DNA of 64,000 bases from Pseudoscleropodium purum (lineage: Eukaryota; Streptophyta; Bryopsida; Hypnales; Brachytheciaceae). The DNA is taken from positions 9,796,001 through 9,860,000 of the forward strand of contig OZ017795.1 in the NCBI GenBank assembly GCA_963969395.1. Reading direction: 5' to 3'. Both the position numbers and the translations under genes were made by a program. The first letter of the stretch is position 1; the number at the start of each line of letters is the position of its first letter. Positions 59,716-64,000 of this stretch are shown in pieces. The notes beneath the pieces are model-generated. The model was given only the letters and a program-made list of their open reading frames with translations. It made no database searches and had not been told where the DNA came from.

Positions 59716-59725
59716 GTCAACCCTG
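59716..59725 (-). repeat. Right terminal inverted repeat of the hAT element
   Basis: GTCAACCCTG on the plus strand is the complement of the left end except for the outermost base. Confidence 0.9.
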
Positions 59726-59733
59726 GTCAGAAG
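59726..59733. repeat. Target-site duplication, right copy (GTCAGAAG)
   Basis: It is identical to 49694-49701. A G precedes it on both sides, so a 9-bp match exists, but 8 bp leaves the Ac-like T/C end pair. Confidence 0.92.
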
Positions 59734-59743
59734 GTGGTTTCTA

Positions 59744-59950
59744 CAATTATATTTGTTGAATGTGAACCTCACTAAGAATAATTAATGAAGTCAACAACAA
59801 AGAGATCTTATTCAACTATGTAGTTACATTTACAAAATGTAAACCTCACTAATAGTCTATGAACAACAAAGAGACCCTAGACTTTTACAATTACATTTCT
59901 AGGATGTAAACCTCACTAAAAGCCCATAAACAACAAAGAGTCCCTAGATC
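59744..59950 (+). repeat. Degenerate tandem repeat of about 66-79 bp, three units
   Basis: Each unit contains ATGT(G/A)AACCTCACTAA, followed at some distance by AACAACAAAGAG. Occurrences start near 59,758, 59,838 and 59,904. Confidence 0.7.
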
Positions 59951-62900
59951 ATTTTTTCTATTGAATTAGTCGATGCAATCCAACCAACTAATGATCAACT
60001 TTGCGCTTTTTGGTGAATTTTTGGAGAATGGTGAAGGCACTCTAGATTGTTACTTCAATTCCTTATATCTTTTTTCCACACCTCAAAATTATCTGGAAAA
60101 AATTACATACCAAAGTCATAATGATAATTATGTACTTAAAGAAAAAAAAATCAAAGTTGGAAGAGTACTTTCGAGCATTCTAATTTCAACAAATGTACAA
60201 AGTAATGCCTAACCATCTTTCATCAATCTTGTCAATGGTGGCATTTTTCAAAAATTGTCCAATTTTGTGGATTTTTTTTCAATAGAAAGCTTTGTAAGTC
60301 TTTTTTCATATCAAAGGTGTCAATCATCAAAATAATTCTACATAAATGAGGAATTATACTTGTTACAAAAGCTAGTTAAGAAAACAAGAGCTATACTAAA
60401 AACCCTAGTCCTTTAGGGGTTGAGGTAACCACAACTACATGTGACCCCTTTCTAAGATCAACCCCTAAAGATTCTTCTCTAAAATGTACAACCCCCATTC
60501 ACAAGAGACTAGGGACACTATTATTAGTACATCTATTTTCAACACTTTGAAATGCTACAAAAAAGAATTTAAAATCCCCTTTAAACTTACAACAACATCC
60601 AACAAAAATTTAGGCAATTTAATAATAGGAATAACATTCAATTGCTTATTCAAATGTATTTAGGTGTAGTTGTCTTATATTATTGAAGCGATCATTGTTT
60701 TCTTTTACAAATTGAAGAATTAATCATGTGAAGATAATAAATTCCAAACCCCAATATATAATCCACACAAAGTTCATTGTTCATTGATACTAAAAAAGGA
60801 TAATGACATCTAGACAAAGTTAATTGCTCATTGACATTAAAAAGGTATGATATTTAAATTTTGACTAAAGGAAGTACTTATAGTTCTCTTTTATTTGTAT
60901 AGAATAGATTCTTACAAACTTTTCTTTGCAAATTTCTTATAGTTAAAGAATATAAACATATTATGATGAAGACTAACTTCATACTTCTCTTATATAACTT
61001 TTCCAATTCCAAAAATGACCTTTGAATAAATAAAGAAAACAAATATAATAAAAGTCTTAAAAGATCACCATAATTAAAACTTAAAATTTTGAACTTAATT
61101 AGAAAAAAGAACCTTGCAAAAATTACCAATATTCAATTTATAATCAATAATATAAAGAATGCTTCATTTTTGGTTTTAAATTTTATTGGAAAATATTGGT
61201 TAGGGTAGTAGTTGATCTATAATGAATATAATCTATATATCATATTTACAACTATTTTTTGAAAATTATCATGAAGTTATTATTGTAAGTTGCATTTTAC
61301 ACTACATTTCCACAATTTTGGAAATGTGGCCTATCTTTTGGTCTTCTAGGAGAAGAACATTTAATGCACATTGTTATTGCCTTTTTTCTAGTTGAGCCTT
61401 TTTGCTTTCTACAAAATAGGAACTATAATTAAACCATTGTTTTGGATGGTCAAACACAATTTATTTATTAATTTGGTTTGAATTCATAAAGTATTGTCTA
61501 ATTATTGATAATCCAAGCTTGGCTTTGTAAAGTCTATTATTCAATTCCTATTGGTAATTGTCTTTAATCCAAGTTTAACCACATAATTAGATGATGGAGG
61601 AATAATAATTAACCAATAGGTAGTCCAGTTACCTATTACTTAATACCTCTCATTGCAATGTGGATCAAACACTCATCCTTATGAATCAATGATTAATTAG
61701 TCCCTAAATTTAGTTGCAATCACATCATAGTTTTTGAGATTGTGGTTAATTTTAATTTGTGGTTTGAATTTTGACTTGTTTTCATATGGATTTTATATTT
61801 TTAGATGCTTATTTTTGATACAAATCTGAAAATATAATTAGCATGAATATACAAGTTTGTATGCATTTTCTATGATTTTTTTAGAGTGATTAGGCCTCAA
61901 AAATTTAATTTTTACAATCATTGATAGACTAAATTGAGGCATTTCCACTTTGCAATTCTTTCCTAAGCACTGAAGGACATTCTTCCTTAAGGGCAATGGC
62001 ATAAAAAATAATCTTTTTGAACATCAAAAATTCAAAATTGTGTTTTTCAACTTTTTATGAATTTTTGTTTTCTTCTCACTTTTTGTTGTTACAAATATAT
62101 CAATCCACTATTTAGATTGAAGAAAAAAGTAATTTGGAAGTTTTGATGAATTTATTAATGCTATTGAATGTTTTCTTCTTTTTAATTGGATCATAGTAGT
62201 GCAAGGTTCATAAGTTTTTTATAAAGTGAATTGAAGTTTTGATTTTTAGTATACTAGTTTTCAACCCTAATGATTACATCATATCCAAAAGATATAAACT
62301 AAATTCAACATCATTTATTTACCATTGAATTTTGAAGTTGACATACCCCTATGAATATGCATTGGAATCAAAACACTTTCTACTTTGAGCTTGTAGATCT
62401 CACAAATTCATACAAAGGAATTTGAGTTTGAATTATTTGTATGTGTTCAATATAAAGTTAAGATTAAGATCTTATGGTTACAATTGTTATTGTTTATACT
62501 TTTTTCATTGAGAAATCTTGACACAAAGTAACCGCTTGGTCCATGTTTTGGAGGTACAAAATGAAAAAAAATTTAGAGATTAATTAACAGTAATATGAAT
62601 TGATGAAATGTTATTTACCTATCATTACATGGGTTAAGCAATCACACAATGGGCCAATAATAATAAATTAAATAAAAAAAAGAGGAACTTGCTCAAGAAC
62701 CATTAATGACTACTTTAACCCTAAGATGCCACGAAAGATTCAAAATGCTCAATGTACAATTTTTTGGATTCATATAGAAACAAAAAATGCAAGTGATTTA
62801 TCTTACCAAAGACTAATTTGGAAGCTAATGTTTACAATGATAGGCCCATTGTTTCAAAGTTAATAGATAGCCTTTCTCTTTAAATTAAATTTTTTTAAAG

Positions 62901-63265
62901 GAGAGATATTGTTAGAGAAAATTTCAATTTTCATCACATGTCTTAGAATGCCATAAAGACCTCTCTTGGAGGAATTATGAAAAACAACCTTGTAGGATTT
63001 CAAAATCCTACCAAGGTTTGGATGAAAAATCTCAATATTGAATTTGAAATCTTTATTTTTAATGAAGACTATTTACTTGGGAATTTTCCTTGTTATTTTG
63101 GATCTTGGGATAACAATTTCCTTAGAAATAGTCTTCATCCTACACTTCAAGTAAAAATCTCTTGATTATAGAATGCATTGTACATTACACATTTGGTAAT
63201 GTCTTTCACTTGCAATGATTTTTTTTATCATTTTGGAGAAGTAGCCAACTATTTTTCCAATTTAC
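59951..63265. other. AT-rich intergenic DNA
   Basis: No gene is supportable. Two back-to-back piggyBac-like termini lie at 60,411-60,470. A TTAACCCTAAGA word at 62,714 may be another terminus. Everything else is low-complexity AT-rich sequence with short frames only. Confidence 0.45.
60411..60470. repeat. Two outward-facing piggyBac-like termini
   Basis: CTTTAGGGGTTGA at 60,411-60,423 looks like the right end of one family A-like element. TCAACCCCTAAAG at 60,458-60,470 looks like the left end of another. The TTGA/TCAA quartets are one base from TTAA. Confidence 0.45.
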
Positions 63266-63345
63266 TTGGATGATACTTGGGTGATACTTGGTGATATGAT
63301 CTCTACAAAAGTAGGTGATATACAGTATACCTAAATAAAATATGG
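63215..63345 (+). repeat. Diverged relative of the 40.2-kb tandem-repeat element
   Basis: TTTTTTTTATCATTTTGGAGAAG followed by AGCCAACTA leads into GATACTT(GG)GGTGATACTTGG. This is the same order as at 40,165-40,225 but with only three repeat units. Confidence 0.5.
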
Positions 63346-64000
63346 CTAATTGGTCTTAAAAGAAACAAAAGTAATATAGTTATTTTGATTTTTTTTTAAT
63401 GAAATTTTTCTTTCACAAAAAATAGTCAATGGCTTTTGATTGTAGTCAATTGGTGAAAAATTGTGCATAAAAAAATTATTGCTCACTTGGGTTTCGTTGT
63501 GTCCTTTGCCCCTTGGATAGTATGAACTAAAAAATTATGAAGGATTTGATTGGTTCTAGTACCAAGCTTCCTCATGTATTTCTCTATTTTAATTATAGCA
63601 TGGTTAGTATAGTAAGTATATCTAATTGTGTAATAATTCACACTCATCTTGATTCTAGAATTAAAATCTAGCTAGGATAAAAACATTTGACTTGTGAAAT
63701 AGGTGTATAGGTGCACTTGAATATGAGAAGAATAGCTACCTTTGATTAGGTGTTGGAATAAAGAGGGGAATATAATGCAATGCAATTAGGTGGTGGATGC
63801 AATTTGGCATAATTGTTGTAGTTGGTATAGCAATGTCATTTTAGATAACCACATTGTTGAATGTAAAGAAAGAAAGAACTCCAACCAATTTGATTTTAAG
63901 GTTGACATAAAGTAATAGTTTGTTCATCTTGAGATCCACACTAAATTTATTGAGTTTCACACTATAATTAAGTGAATCATGAATGAACTTGATTCAAATT
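63346..64000. other. AT-rich intergenic DNA at the right edge
   Basis: No gene or repeat could be supported here. Frames are short and composition is uniform. Confidence 0.45.

Larger units (their letters stand above)
49702..59725. mobile_element. 10,024-bp hAT transposon carrying a kinase-like gene
   Basis: The ends are TAGGGTTGAC on the left and, as reverse complement, CAGGGTTGAC on the right. The outermost base is mismatched exactly as in the maize element Ac. Perfect 8-bp duplications GTCAGAAG flank both ends. Inside are a BED/DUF659/hAT-dimerisation transposase on the plus strand (with two stops) and an intact protein-kinase-like gene on the minus strand. CpG-dense GTCCG-rich blocks lie at both ends and upstream of both genes. 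About 2.8 kb of AT-rich non-coding DNA separates the two internal blocks. Identical duplications and recognisable ends suggest a fairly recent insertion. The kinase has no obvious role in transposition and may be cargo. Confidence 0.93.

Overview
The window looks like nuclear DNA of a land plant, most likely a bryophyte such as a moss. Genes are intron-rich with GT-AG introns and sit as islands in AT-rich, repeat-rich DNA. Four ordinary plant genes are recognisable: a LEA_2-type protein (5' exon only), a tandem-fused plastid-type D-alanine:D-alanine ligase, a purple acid phosphatase and a TMK-type leucine-rich-repeat receptor kinase. An intact full-length Ddl and a non-seed-plant-like repeat landscape favour a bryophyte, but the species cannot be named from sequence alone.

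Layout. At the left edge (394-669, minus) is the first exon of the LEA_2 gene, with an ABRE/CE3-like pair upstream. From 1.0 to 14.5 kb the DNA is gene-poor: two MITEs with clear inverted ends, a foldback element, piggyBac-like MITEs (TTAA plus CCC termini), a decayed transposon-type ORF on the minus strand (about 8.65-9.48 kb) full of TAG/TGA stops, and a 63-bp tandem repeat. The Ddl gene occupies 14,988-24,052; I could join 25 coding exons in phase into a 976-residue protein. After 4 kb of repeats, the purple acid phosphatase occupies 29,025-33,251 (8 coding exons, 461 residues). Another 10 kb of repeats follows, then the receptor kinase at 43,471-47,702 (3 coding exons, 1,018 residues).

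The most unusual object is a 10,024-bp hAT-type DNA transposon at 49,702-59,725. It has an 8-bp target-site duplication, Ac-like ends (TAGGGTTGAC and CAGGGTTGAC) and CpG-dense GTCCG arrays at both ends and internally. It carries two divergently transcribed genes. One is a BED/DUF659-type hAT transposase interrupted by two in-frame stops. The other is an uninterrupted, intronless 498-codon protein-kinase-like gene that keeps the catalytic lysine and both catalytic aspartates (HND and DWG forms). A kinase gene as stable cargo of a hAT element is the best candidate here for a new biological system.

A second theme is piggyBac-like non-autonomous elements. Two sequence families, about 0.9 kb (four near-complete copies plus fragments) and about 0.24 kb (three copies), all end in TTAA followed by C-rich termini. 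The host genes do not form an operon or an obvious pathway; they are independent transcription units. The transposon's two genes are the only pair with a clear physical and probably functional link.
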